A stretch of DNA of 34,315 nucleotides from Acidobacteriota bacterium (lineage in GTDB: Bacteria > Acidobacteriota > Thermoanaerobaculia > Multivoradales > JAHEKO01). Within the stretch, counting starts at the first letter, position 1, and every line of letters begins with the position of its first letter. The stretch is taken from contig JADFQD010000002.1 of assembly GCA_022561975.1 (NCBI GenBank), positions 1 to 34,315 on the forward strand, in the 5' to 3' direction. A program made the translations under genes and the position numbers. The notes beneath the pieces were generated by a model. That model had not been told where the DNA came from and did no database searches. It worked only from the letters and a program-made list of their open reading frames with translations. Positions 23,894 through 31,779 of the stretch are shown here, piece by piece.

Positions 23894-23924
23894 AAAAAAA
23901 CGCGAGCCCCCGAAGGAGCCCGCG
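23894..23924 (-). terminator. Strong intrinsic terminator of the histone-like gene
   Basis: On the reverse strand a 10-bp stem with two G-U pairs closes a TTCG tetraloop and is followed by seven Ts (plus-strand A run 23894-23900). It lies 32 bases after the stop of the lysine-rich repeat gene and ahead of tlpA. Confidence 0.9.
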
Positions 23925-23955
23925 CGGGAAACCAAAAAGCGGCTTCGAAGTTGGC

Positions 23956-24225
23956 TTACTTCCGCTTGGTAGCGCGCTTCTTCGTGGCCTTTTTCTTGGT
24001 CGCACGCTTTTTGGTGGCGCGCTTCTTAGTCGCGCGCTTCTTCGTGGCTCTCTTCTTGGTGGCACGCTTTTTCGTGGCCTTCTTCTTAGCTGCCTTCTTC
24101 TTGGTGGCGCGCTTCTTGGTGGCGCGCTTCTTCGTGGCCTTCTTTTTGGTCGCGCGCTTGGGGGCGCTCTTTGCCACCTTGCGCTTGGTGGCGCGCTTCT
24201 TCGTGGCTCTCTTCTTCGTTGCCAT
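23956..24225 (-). CDS. Lysine-rich histone H1-like pentapeptide-repeat protein
   Basis: The 89-residue product is made almost only of Lys, Arg, Ala and Thr, in a pentapeptide repeat of the type KKRAT/KKKAT from end to end, with one degenerate stretch (KVAKSAPK) near the N-terminus. This composition is that of histone H1-like bacterial DNA-binding proteins and of HU tails. It would be very basic, disordered and DNA- or RNA-binding, probably nucleoid-associated. ATG 24225 has AGGAGG eight bases upstream, and a strong terminator follows, so this is an independent single-gene unit. The opposite-strand 372-residue ORF is a shadow of the repeat. Confidence 0.85.
   Translation of the reverse strand: MATKKRATKKRATKRKVAKSAPKRATKKKATKKRATKKRATKKKAAKKKATKKRATKKRATKKRATKKRATKKRATKKKATKKRATKRK
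23956..24225. repeat. 15-bp tandem coding repeat
   Basis: The pentapeptide repeat is encoded by imperfect 15-base units (plus strand reads variants of gcgcgcttcttcgtg). Such arrays expand and contract by slippage or recombination, so copy number may differ between strains and may be misassembled. Confidence 0.8.
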
Positions 24226-24954
24226 TGGTCTTGCCTCCTGCCCACTACGGGCTAAAGGACCTAACGCGGTCCAAGTCCACGCAAGGCGGCGGAATTGCCT
24301 CCCTGCTCAGTAACAATTTCACTCTTGCTCATGCACTTTGTCGATCCAGAATGTTCGTCGTCGCCCAATTCGGCTTCGAGTCGCCCTTGCAGTCTCGCCG
24401 GGTTTCTATAACTCGGTCCTTGGCGGAAATATAGGTCAAAACAAATTCAAACGCCAGCATTCTGCGTCGCCTAGTCGAGCACGTGCTCAGCCGAATCATC
24501 CTTGCGCTCGATGGCTACCAACCTCGGTCGCCGATTCTAATCTTCCGTGCAAAGCGAATCGAAAGACGTTCGTGTTGAAGTCGCGTCTCGCGAGGAATCA
24601 TGCGCGCGCCCGCTAGGGCGCGATGTAGCGCCTCGAGATAGTCGGCGCATATTGCGTCAAGACCGGGCCGACTCGGCTTCGCGAATGTTCTTCGCTCTTG
24701 TTCAAACATTGGAACAGTTCAGAGGAGTGCGAAAATCAGGCTTTGGAAAATAGACGGCTCTCGGCTGGCTCGGGTTTCTCTTGCGGAGCTTGGACGCACG
24801 TAGCCGAAGGCAGACTGACATGGACAATGCAAGAATGAACTATATATAGCGCACTTGTCAAGCAAGACCGCAACATCTTGTGGTTCGGATCACCGGCCGG
24901 CCGGCGACAGCAAACGCTCTTCGCCACTCCTCATCGACCTATAATGTCGGAGAA
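24226..24954. other. Long intergenic region without a supported gene
   Basis: This 729-base gap is less GC-rich than its surroundings. The short ORFs in the track here have no recognisable families, no ribosome sites and codon use unlike the neighbours. I see a palindrome CTATATATAG near 24840 with TGGACA 16 bases before TATATA, which could be a promoter for the mutase gene. An inverted repeat GGACC/GGTCC lies in the leader of the histone-like gene. No tRNA, tmRNA, RNase P, SRP RNA or cobalamin riboswitch signature was seen. Confidence 0.6.
24940..24945 (+). promoter_or_regulatory. Consensus -10 hexamer (TATAAT) of the mutase gene
   Basis: A perfect TATAAT ends nine bases before ATG 24955. 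GGAG lies only two bases from the ATG, too near to act as a ribosome site, so the transcript is probably leaderless. Confidence 0.55.
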
Positions 24955-26559
24955 ATGTCTGACGACTCCGGAAACGACGGCGGCATCCGAAGGACCTCTT
25001 CGGACATCGTTCTGCCGCTTTTCTACGGTCCGGCCAAGAAGCCGACATCCGATTCCGACGCTGCGAACGCGCCCGGATCATTCCCGTACACCCGGGGTCT
25101 CTACCCGGAGATGTATCGGCGACGACTGTGGACCATGCGGCAATACGCCGGCTATGCGGACGCCGAGGAGTCCAACCGCCGCTACCACTTCCTACTCGCC
25201 CAAGGCATCACCGGTCTCTCCGTTGCCTTCGACTTGCCGACTCAGATCGGCTACGACTCCGACCACGCCCTCGCTCGAGGCGAGGTGGGCAAGGTCGGAG
25301 TCGCGATCGACTCGATAGAGGACATGCGCCGACTCTTCGACGGGATTCCAATGGAAGAGGTCACGACCTCGATGACAATCAACTCGACCGCCGCGATCTT
25401 GCTGAGCCTATATCTCGTCGTTGCCGAGGAACAGGGCGTCGCCTGGGAGCGAGTCGGTGGCACGGTGCAAAACGACATCCTCAAGGAGTACGCCGCTCGC
25501 GGAACCTACGTTTTCCCGCCGCAACCTTCCATGGCTCTGGTAACCGACATCATCGAGTTCTGCGCCGACCGAGTTCCGAAGTGGAACCCGGTTTCGGTTT
25601 CCGGCTACCACATGCGAGAAGCCGGCAGCACCGCGGTTCAGGAAGTCGCTTTCACCCTCGCCAACGGGCTCGCCTATGTTCAGGCCGCGATCGATCGGGG
25701 GCTCGACATCGATTCGTTCGCCCCGAGGGTGTCGTTCTTCTTCAACGCCCACAATCACTTCCTGGAAGAGGTCGCCAAGTTCCGCGCGGCTCGCCAGCTC
25801 TGGGCACAACTCGTTCGCGAGCGATTCGCGCCGAAGAACCCACGGTCCTGTTGGCTGCGCTTTCACGTCCAAACCGCGGGCTCGACGCTAACGGCGCAAC
25901 AGCCGGATAACAACGTGGTCAGGGTCGCCCTACAGGCGCTGGCCGCTATTTGCGGTGGAGCGCAGTCGCTGCACACCAATTCGCGAGATGAAGCTCTCGG
26001 ACTGCCCACCGAAGATGCGGCCCAGCTGGCCCTGCGCACTCAGCAGGTTCTAGCCCTCGAGTCTGGAATCACCGATGTAGCGGACCCGCTGGGAGGAGCG
26101 TATTCGATCGAAGCCTTGACCGCGGAGATCGTCGCTCGCGCACGGCGTTACATCGCCGAAATCGAAACCATGGGCGGCGCCGTAGCGGCGCTCGAGCGGG
26201 GCTTTCAACAGCGAGAGATCGCCGACGCTGCCTACAGGGCTCAGATCTCCATTGAGAGCGGCGACCACCAAGTCGTGGGGATCAACGCTCATGTCGACGA
26301 GAAGTCGCCACGAGTCGAGGTGCTCAGCGTAAGTCCTGCGGCAGAGAGCGCGCAGACCGAGCGGCTTCGCGCTTTTCGCGACCGGCGTGACGCCGCAGCG
26401 GCGGCGGGGGCGCGAGCCTCGCTCGCCGCCGCCGCCCGGGACGCCCGCAATCTGATGCCGCCGATTCTCGATTGTGTCCGGGCGGAACTCACCGTGGGCG
26501 AGATCACCGACACCTTGCGCGAGATCTACGGCGAGCACCAAGAGACTAGCTTCGACTAG
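24955..26559 (+). CDS. Methylmalonyl-CoA mutase large subunit, catalytic domain only
   Basis: This enzyme of propionate metabolism interconverts methylmalonyl-CoA and succinyl-CoA using adenosylcobalamin. The 534-residue product is the TIM-barrel catalytic chain: [116 protein letters not shown] and [15 protein letters not shown]. The C-terminal B12-binding domain (DxHxxG) is absent, so a separate small subunit must exist elsewhere. It is a single gene facing the Gld-type operon. Specificity for methylmalonyl-CoA rather than an isobutyryl- or ethylmalonyl-CoA relative is likely but not proven. Confidence 0.88.
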   Translation: MSDDSGNDGGIRRTSSDIVLPLFYGPAKKPTSDSDAANAPGSFPYTRGLYPEMYRRRLWTMRQYAGYADAEESNRRYHFLLAQGITGLSVAFDLPTQIGYDSDHALARGEVGKVGVAIDSIEDMRRLFDGIPMEEVTTSMTINSTAAILLSLYLVVAEEQGVAWERVGGTVQNDILKEYAARGTYVFPPQPSMALVTDIIEFCADRVPKWNPVSVSGYHMREAGSTAVQEVAFTLANGLAYVQAAIDRGLDIDSFAPRVSFFFNAHNHFLEEVAKFRAARQLWAQLVRERFAPKNPRSCWLRFHVQTAGSTLTAQQPDNNVVRVALQALAAICGGAQSLHTNSRDEALGLPTEDAAQLALRTQQVLALESGITDVADPLGGAYSIEALTAEIVARARRYIAEIETMGGAVAALERGFQQREIADAAYRAQISIESGDHQVVGINAHVDEKSPRVEVLSVSPAAESAQTERLRAFRDRRDAAAAAGARASLAAAARDARNLMPPILDCVRAELTVGEITDTLREIYGEHQETSFD

Positions 26560-26584
26560 CCTGACGTTGTCGCCAGTCTAGTCG
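26553..26584. terminator. Hairpin formed across two convergent stop codons
   Basis: CGACTAG (26553-26559, ending in the mutase stop) pairs with CTAGTCG (26578-26584, containing the stop of the facing gene). A CTG/CAG pair can form inside. It is the only structure in the 18-base convergent gap and may end both transcripts; it has no U-tract. Confidence 0.4.
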
Positions 26585-27960
26585 GAGGCCGACTGATCGG
26601 AAGCGTCTTCGGGAACGGCCTCGAGCTCTTCGAGCTTCGCAAAGAAAGCCTCGGCGGAATCCGAGTCGAGCCGGATCAGCGTCGCGCGCCCGCTGCGTTC
26701 GCCCAGATGACCCTCGGCGTCCGCCCAGAGCCGCAGAGTTTCTTTGCTGCCACTCGACTCGAGGTCGATCTCGATCTCCGCCTCGCCCTCGGCCCCGACC
26801 TCATGCGACTCGCCGGCCGCGCTCGCGCCCAGACCAACCGGCGAATCGACCGGCACACCCCTGGCACCCGTCAGGGCTCGCAGAAAGGCACTGGCAAGCG
26901 AATACTGAATCCTGACATCGCCCCGCCACCACTCTCCATCACGGCGTTCGTAGTGGCTCTCGCCACCGGAGCGCACAACGCGAAAGCTCTCGGTCTCGAA
27001 GATGTTTCGATCCGACCAGCTGGTGGACCGCCAGTCTGCCGGAGCAAGCTCGAGCAATGACGCCAGGTCCGTGTCGGCCTTGAACACTTGCCCGCCTACG
27101 CGCACCGCGGTCAAGTCTCCAGCAGCCGTAGAGCTGTCGATCTCGACCAGCAACGGCTCCTCCTCACCCGCAATCGTCAGCCTTACGGCGGCCGCGCCGC
27201 CTTCAAAAACACGGTCCGGTTGGTCAACGAACTCTTCGATCTCGAGTTCTATCAACGCCGATAGAAGAGTCGACACTCTGTCCTCGTCGGCCAAATCTTC
27301 GATCGGCTCGACCAGGCGAAAGCTCTCGCCCGAGCGTTCCAACACCACGCCGGTGCCCGGATTCAGAACTTCGATCTTCTCGATTCTGGACTCTTGAATC
27401 GGAATCGCATCCCGGCTGCGCCAGCCATTTGGCTCGCGCGCGGTGTCCTCGAACAAACTGTCTGAAACCACGTAAAACGGAGGTCCATTGCCGACCTCGA
27501 CGATGGTGTTCGAGGACGCCGGGATCTTGCCGCCGAATCGCAAGATGATATCTCCCGACTCGATTTCGAGCGCGATCTCCGCTCGGGGTTGGTCGAGGCC
27601 GAGCTGATCTCTGGACCCGTCCTCGAGGGTGCGCTGCTTCTCGAGATCTCGTATCCGGCGGAGAAAACCTTCCACCTCACCCGAATCGGCGCGGGCGGCC
27701 CGAGGTTGCGCGAGCATCCACTCGCCATCGGTATCTCCGGCTTCTCCGCCGTCTCTGACCAGGCCCGCTCGCTCGAGCCGCACCCGCTGCTCACCCGCCG
27801 TAAGCACGATCGCTCGAACGGAATCCGGGTCCAGTCGAACCAGCTTCTTGCTTAGCTTGGCTCGCTCATCGGTCGATGGAAGTTCACGCTCGAAAAACCA
27901 GATCAGAGCACCGACGCCGGCAACCAGGGTGAAGAGTACGATCAGAGTCCGAGGCCGCAA
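26578..27960 (-). CDS. DUF4340 protein of Gld-type ABC locus
   Basis: This 460-residue protein starts with one membrane helix (TLIVLFTLVAGVGALIWFF) followed by the DUF4340 repeat region, rich in beta-strand, with W.L..P......S..V...L type segments such as WMLAQPRAARADSGEVEGFL and FRLVEPIEDLADEDRVSTLL. Such proteins stand after GldG in ABC exporter loci. The TTG at 27960 is the start, since AAGGAGG lies six bases before it, inside the end of the gldG-like gene. Role unknown; probably an extracytoplasmic part of the transporter. Confidence 0.82.
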   Translation of the reverse strand: MRPRTLIVLFTLVAGVGALIWFFERELPSTDERAKLSKKLVRLDPDSVRAIVLTAGEQRVRLERAGLVRDGGEAGDTDGEWMLAQPRAARADSGEVEGFLRRIRDLEKQRTLEDGSRDQLGLDQPRAEIALEIESGDIILRFGGKIPASSNTIVEVGNGPPFYVVSDSLFEDTAREPNGWRSRDAIPIQESRIEKIEVLNPGTGVVLERSGESFRLVEPIEDLADEDRVSTLLSALIELEIEEFVDQPDRVFEGGAAAVRLTIAGEEEPLLVEIDSSTAAGDLTAVRVGGQVFKADTDLASLLELAPADWRSTSWSDRNIFETESFRVVRSGGESHYERRDGEWWRGDVRIQYSLASAFLRALTGARGVPVDSPVGLGASAAGESHEVGAEGEAEIEIDLESSGSKETLRLWADAEGHLGERSGRATLIRLDSDSAEAFFAKLEELEAVPEDASDQSASD

Positions 27961-27963
27961 CCA

Positions 27964-29550
27964 CTACCTCCTTCGACGCGAGTACACCGCCGCTCCCGCC
28001 ACCAGCGCGAGGCCCGGCAAGACCAGGAATACCAAAATTCCGACCGAGCGCAGTTCGGCCTCGCTCAAGTTCAGGCGAACTTGCTCCGGCCTCTTGGGTG
28101 GAATCGCGATCAGATTCTCCCGCTCGACCAGCCAATTCAGGGTGTTGGCGGCGAACTCGGCGTTGCCGACGTTGCGGAGTTGGCCGTTGGTGACGAAGTC
28201 GGCGTCGCCGACAACGATCAGCCTGATCGAGCTCGGACCGGTATGCGCGACCGTCGTGCCCTCCGGTTCGTCCTCGGCTACCGCACCATCCACCGCTTCG
28301 TCCACAGAACCTTCCACCCAACTTTCCACCAAACCGTCCCCCGCACCGTCCACCTGACCCTCGGCGAAATCTCTATCGTTCAACTCGATAGCCACCGCCA
28401 CGATGACGGGCCCTGCGACATCGTCGTCGCCCTTTGCGATAGCTCCCAGATTCTCGAGATCACTCTCGCCCCAGCCCTCAGGGCTGGTCGCGAGGAGCAC
28501 GGTCGCACCCAACTGGTCGGCCTTGCCGGCCAACCTGAGCGACTGGGCCAGAGGCACGATCACGGGCACCTCGGCCTGACGCAACGGCTCGGTCACGGCG
28601 TGCTCGCCGAAATCGGTTATAAAAAAAGTCTCGGCGCCGAAAAAGGGGATCGGATTCTGCGGGTCGATCACAATATCGGCGCCCAGTTCGACTCCGTAGT
28701 TCGAGAGCAGGCTCTCCAGACCGCTCGGCGCGACGTCACCCGAAGCGCCGATCATCGGATCGAGCAACGCCAGGAGCCGCCCTCCGGAGGCCACGAAGTC
28801 TGCGATCGTCTCCGCTTCGGGTGGCGCGAAACCCGCTGTCGGTCCCGCAATGACGACCACGCTGGTCCCCTGTGGAATCCGGGGCTCGCTCAACGGCGAC
28901 CATTCTTCGAGCTCGAAGTTGTCGCGACCGAGCAGCGCCTGCAGATCGGTCAGCCCGCGGGCCGAGGGGTCGTCCAGACCCAGCTCCCCGTGGCCTACGG
29001 TAAATAGGATCTTGGGCTTCCGGCTCTCCGCCAGATCAACGATCGCGGCGGTGAAGACCTGCTCGCCCTTGAATCCGGTCATCTCCGGTCCGAGCCCGAC
29101 TTGGAGGCCTGAATAGTCATAGTCCGCGAGATCTGAGCTCTCGATCACGCGCCGGTCGTCCCCGCGATCCAGGACAATTACGTCGAGATGGCTGATGCCA
29201 AACTTGCTGACCAGGGCCTGAGCTTCGGCCAGGTTCTTTTCCGGATCGACTACTCGCAGACTGAAGTTCTCGGATTCGGCGGCATAGCGCGTCAACAACT
29301 CCCTAACCGAATCGAACAGCGGCTCGCCCGGGCTCATAAAGATCACCGCCTCAATCGGCTCGCTGAGGGCGCTCACGACGTTCTTGCTCTTCTCCGAAAG
29401 CGTGTACAGCTCCTCCGAGGTCCAGTCAAAGCGCTTGTAGTACTTCCAAGACAGGTAGTTGACCATGACGACCAGAGCAAACACCAACAGCGCGCCCGCT
29501 CCGAAAGTAAACGACTCGACCCACCGCCTTTGTCTTGCAGCCACCGGCAT
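27964..29550 (-). CDS. GldG-like ABC transporter auxiliary protein
   Basis: This large protein of about 528 residues has an N-terminal membrane helix (AGALLVFALVVMVNYLSWKYY), then the GldG/ABC_transp_aux region (RFDWTSEELYTLSEKS, FMSPGEPLFDSVRELL, GHGELGLDDPSARGLTDL) and a C-terminal membrane helix before RRRR. In Bacteroidetes, GldG works with GldA and GldF. Here an acidic, Val-Asp-Gly-Glu-rich insert of about 40 residues precedes the last conserved part. The start may be ATG 29559, ATG 29550 (TGATG overlap with the permease gene) or GTG 29544 (best spaced from GGAGG). Confidence 0.85.
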   Translation of the reverse strand: MPVAARQRRWVESFTFGAGALLVFALVVMVNYLSWKYYKRFDWTSEELYTLSEKSKNVVSALSEPIEAVIFMSPGEPLFDSVRELLTRYAAESENFSLRVVDPEKNLAEAQALVSKFGISHLDVIVLDRGDDRRVIESSDLADYDYSGLQVGLGPEMTGFKGEQVFTAAIVDLAESRKPKILFTVGHGELGLDDPSARGLTDLQALLGRDNFELEEWSPLSEPRIPQGTSVVVIAGPTAGFAPPEAETIADFVASGGRLLALLDPMIGASGDVAPSGLESLLSNYGVELGADIVIDPQNPIPFFGAETFFITDFGEHAVTEPLRQAEVPVIVPLAQSLRLAGKADQLGATVLLATSPEGWGESDLENLGAIAKGDDDVAGPVIVAVAIELNDRDFAEGQVDGAGDGLVESWVEGSVDEAVDGAVAEDEPEGTTVAHTGPSSIRLIVVGDADFVTNGQLRNVGNAEFAANTLNWLVERENLIAIPPKRPEQVRLNLSEAELRSVGILVFLVLPGLALVAGAAVYSRRRR

Positions 29551-30290
29551 CACCTCCATTTCTTGACGGCGAGTGTTCGTGTCGCCAGAAAAAGCAGGAA
29601 CACGGTGGCCGAGGCGTAGTACACCAGCCGGCGAGAGTCGACGATGCCCTTGGCAAAGTCATCCATGTGCTGCCAGAGATTCAAGTAGCCGAAGATCTGT
29701 TTCGCGATTTCGTTGTTGATCAGGTTTTCGAGCAGGCCGAAGGTGAACATCGGCACCAGAATCACAAATGTCAACAGCGCTGCGATCAACTGGCTGCGAG
29801 TCACAGCCGAAGCCAAAAGACCAGCAGCCAAAAACAGGGCCCCGACACCGGCAATGCCCAGATAGCCTGAGGCCACCGGCCCCCAGTCCACCGCGCTGTA
29901 GCGCGCGATGACGCCCGCATAGGCCAGGGTCGGCACCCACAGCGCAATGTAGAAGCTCAGTGCCGCCACGTACTTGCCCAAGACGACTTGCGCCTCGGTA
30001 ATCGGAGCGGTCATGAGGACCTCGATCGTGCCGCTTCGTCGCTCCTCACTCAGCAACCGCATGGTCAGAACCGGCGTCATGAACAGCAGGATCAGCCAGA
30101 AGAAGAACGTCTGGCCGAAAAACAATTCGAGAGGCGCCCCCGCTGCGGCCCTGGGATCACTCAAGAAACTCACAATCAGCCAGAATACAAACCCGTTGAC
30201 CAAGAGCAGGACGGCCATGACGATGTAGGCGAGCGGGGAGAAAAAGTAGGCCCGGAGCTCGCGACTCAGAGTGGCTAGAAACGCATTCAT
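29550..30290 (-). CDS. GldF-like ABC transporter permease
   Basis: This 246-residue, six-helix ABC-2 type permease has the family N-terminus (LSRELRAYFFSPLAYIVMAVLL), the conserved FFFWLILLFMTPVLTMRLLSEERRSGTIE with the cytosolic coupling region, and LMTAPITEAQVVLGKY. It ends in the characteristic DSRRLVYYASATVFLLFLATRTL. ATG 30290 overlaps the stop of the ATPase gene as ATGA. It is the membrane channel of the exporter formed with its neighbours. Confidence 0.92.
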   Translation of the reverse strand: MNAFLATLSRELRAYFFSPLAYIVMAVLLLVNGFVFWLIVSFLSDPRAAAGAPLELFFGQTFFFWLILLFMTPVLTMRLLSEERRSGTIEVLMTAPITEAQVVLGKYVAALSFYIALWVPTLAYAGVIARYSAVDWGPVASGYLGIAGVGALFLAAGLLASAVTRSQLIAALLTFVILVPMFTFGLLENLINNEIAKQIFGYLNLWQHMDDFAKGIVDSRRLVYYASATVFLLFLATRTLAVKKWR

Positions 30291-31276
30291 CCGGTTACCT
30301 CGGCCGCATTCTCATCGCGGTGCGCAACCACCTCGGAGACTGGCGGAGCTGTTGGATCCTCATGAGTGGTTAGGCGCACGAAGACATCTTCGAGCGACGC
30401 TCTCGATTGGACCAGTTCGAGAAGAGTCCAGCCCTTGTCGACCACCGTCCGGAAAATCGCTTCTCTGGGATCGGCGGTGCCGGCGCAAATCACCTCGAAG
30501 AGGCCGTTTGGGGCGGCCTCGACACGAGTCACCTCGGGAAGGGCGGACAAAATCGAAGCCGCATCCGGCGGGCTACCCTTGAGAACCACACGGACGGTCG
30601 AGTCTCCCGCCGAGTTGGCTCGCAGACTCTCCGGCGAACCCTCAGCCACAATCTTGCCTCGATCGATGATCATGACGCGATCGCAAAGCAGCTCGACCTC
30701 CGGCAAAATGTGCGTCGAAAGAAGCAGGGTACTCTCGCGGCCGAGTTCACGAATCAATTCGCGGATGGCAATGATCTGCTTGGGATCGAGCCCGATGGTC
30801 GGCTCGTCGAGCACCAGAACCTTGGGCCGATGCAGGATCGCGGTCGCCAAGCCGACTCGTTGCCGGTAGCCCTTGGAAAGGGTGCCGATGATCTGCTCTC
30901 GAACATCCTCGAGAAGGCAACGAGAAACCGCATCCGCGATGAGACCGCGTGCCCGTGAGCGACGGACCCCCTCGAGTCGGGCTCGATACGCAAGGTACTC
31001 GACGACTCGCATTTCCTCGTACAGCGCCACATGCTCGGGCAGATAGCCGAGAGAGCCGCGCGCGCCGACCGAGTCGCTCGAGAGATCTTTGCCGGCTACC
31101 GTAACCCGGCCTTCGCTGGGTGGCAGAAAGCCGGTGATCATTCGAATCGTCGTGGTCTTGCCGGCACCGTTCGGCCCCAGGATACCCACGATCTCGCCCT
31201 CACCGATGGAAAACGAGAGACCGTCCACCGCCGTGAAGTCTCCGTATCTGCGTGTCAGGCCCTGTGCTTCGATCAC
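30287..31276 (-). CDS. GldA-like ABC transporter ATPase
   Basis: This 329-residue ATPase powers the GldF-type permease. It has Walker A (GPNGAGKTT), the Q-loop region LGYLPEHVALYEEM, the signature LSKGYRQRVGLA, Walker B (VLVLDEPTIGLDP), the switch histidine LLSTHILPE and a C-terminal regulatory extension of about 90 residues. The track start at 31444 adds a low-complexity head. I use GTG 31276, which has a GGAGGAGGAG ribosome site and the standard N-terminus VIEAQGLTRRYG. It heads the four-gene operon. Confidence 0.94.
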   Translation of the reverse strand: MIEAQGLTRRYGDFTAVDGLSFSIGEGEIVGILGPNGAGKTTTIRMITGFLPPSEGRVTVAGKDLSSDSVGARGSLGYLPEHVALYEEMRVVEYLAYRARLEGVRRSRARGLIADAVSRCLLEDVREQIIGTLSKGYRQRVGLATAILHRPKVLVLDEPTIGLDPKQIIAIRELIRELGRESTLLLSTHILPEVELLCDRVMIIDRGKIVAEGSPESLRANSAGDSTVRVVLKGSPPDAASILSALPEVTRVEAAPNGLFEVICAGTADPREAIFRTVVDKGWTLLELVQSRASLEDVFVRLTTHEDPTAPPVSEVVAHRDENAAEVTG

Positions 31277-31473
31277 CCGTTCTCCTCCTCCTCGACCTTG
31301 TGAACCGCCGTCCCCTCCAGCAATTCCGATGCCCGCGCCTGGCTCCCAGAGCCCCCGATTCCGCAGCCCCCGAGCGGGGGATCTTGCCGCCCCGCGCGTC
31401 ACAATGGCACATCGGGCCAGCGCATGCTCGACTTTCGGCCACAACGCATCCGGGTCCGAGGATTACTCGATGG

Positions 31474-31479
31474 TATTCT
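31474..31479 (+). promoter_or_regulatory. Putative -10 hexamer (TATTCT)
   Basis: TATTCT ends six bases before ATG 31486, so the transcript would start at or very near the start codon. No Shine-Dalgarno is present. Confidence 0.45.
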
Positions 31480-31485
31480 GACGCG

Positions 31486-31779
31486 ATGACGGAATCCGGC
31501 ATGAAATCCGCCTACGAAATCGCCCTCGAGCGCCTCGAGCAACGGGGCATCGAGAAGCCCAGCAACCGAGCCTTGACGAAGAAGGCGCGCGCCAACATCG
31601 CCGAGATTCGGAGCAAGGCCAGAGCCGAGCTGGCCAAGCTCGAAATCCTCTACCGCGATCGCCTGGCCAAGGAGCCCGACCCGACCGCCCGCCATCAGGA
31701 CCAACAGAACTACGTGAGCGAACGAGCCCGCATCGAGGGACGTTGTGATCGCGACGTTGCCAAGTTGCGCGGCACCTAG
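31486..31779 (+). CDS. Small charged coiled-coil protein (97 aa), unknown function
   Basis: This cytosolic protein starts MTESGMKSAYEIALERLEQRG and is mostly helical and charged, with a heptad-like middle (ARANIAEIRSKARAELAKLEILYRDRL) that suggests a coiled coil. Similar small proteins opening MKSAYE(L/I)AxERL occur in Planctomycetes-Verrucomicrobia type genomes, from memory; none has a known role. The 175-residue track version starts inside the upstream divergent region and I reject it. Its TAG stop overlaps the stop of the facing channel gene in the tetranucleotide CTAG. Confidence 0.75.
   Translation: MTESGMKSAYEIALERLEQRGIEKPSNRALTKKARANIAEIRSKARAELAKLEILYRDRLAKEPDPTARHQDQQNYVSERARIEGRCDRDVAKLRGT

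Noticed and set aside
23195-24313. 372-residue plus-strand ORF rich in VARFFVA repeats
   Set aside because: It is the antisense of the tlpA-like gene and the KKRAT repeat; the opposite strand has clear families, ribosome sites and a terminator.
24515-24709. 64-residue minus-strand ORF in the long intergenic region
   Set aside because: Codon use is unlike neighbouring genes, with no ribosome site and no recognisable family.
24700-24954. Possible cobalamin riboswitch upstream of the B12-dependent mutase
   Set aside because: No B12-box-like conserved sequence was found; a -10 element right before the ATG argues against a long leader.
28615-28632. Run of seven A/T in the GldG-like gene as a possible slippage frameshift site
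   Set aside because: The frame is intact and conserved on both sides, so there is no sign that slippage is used.
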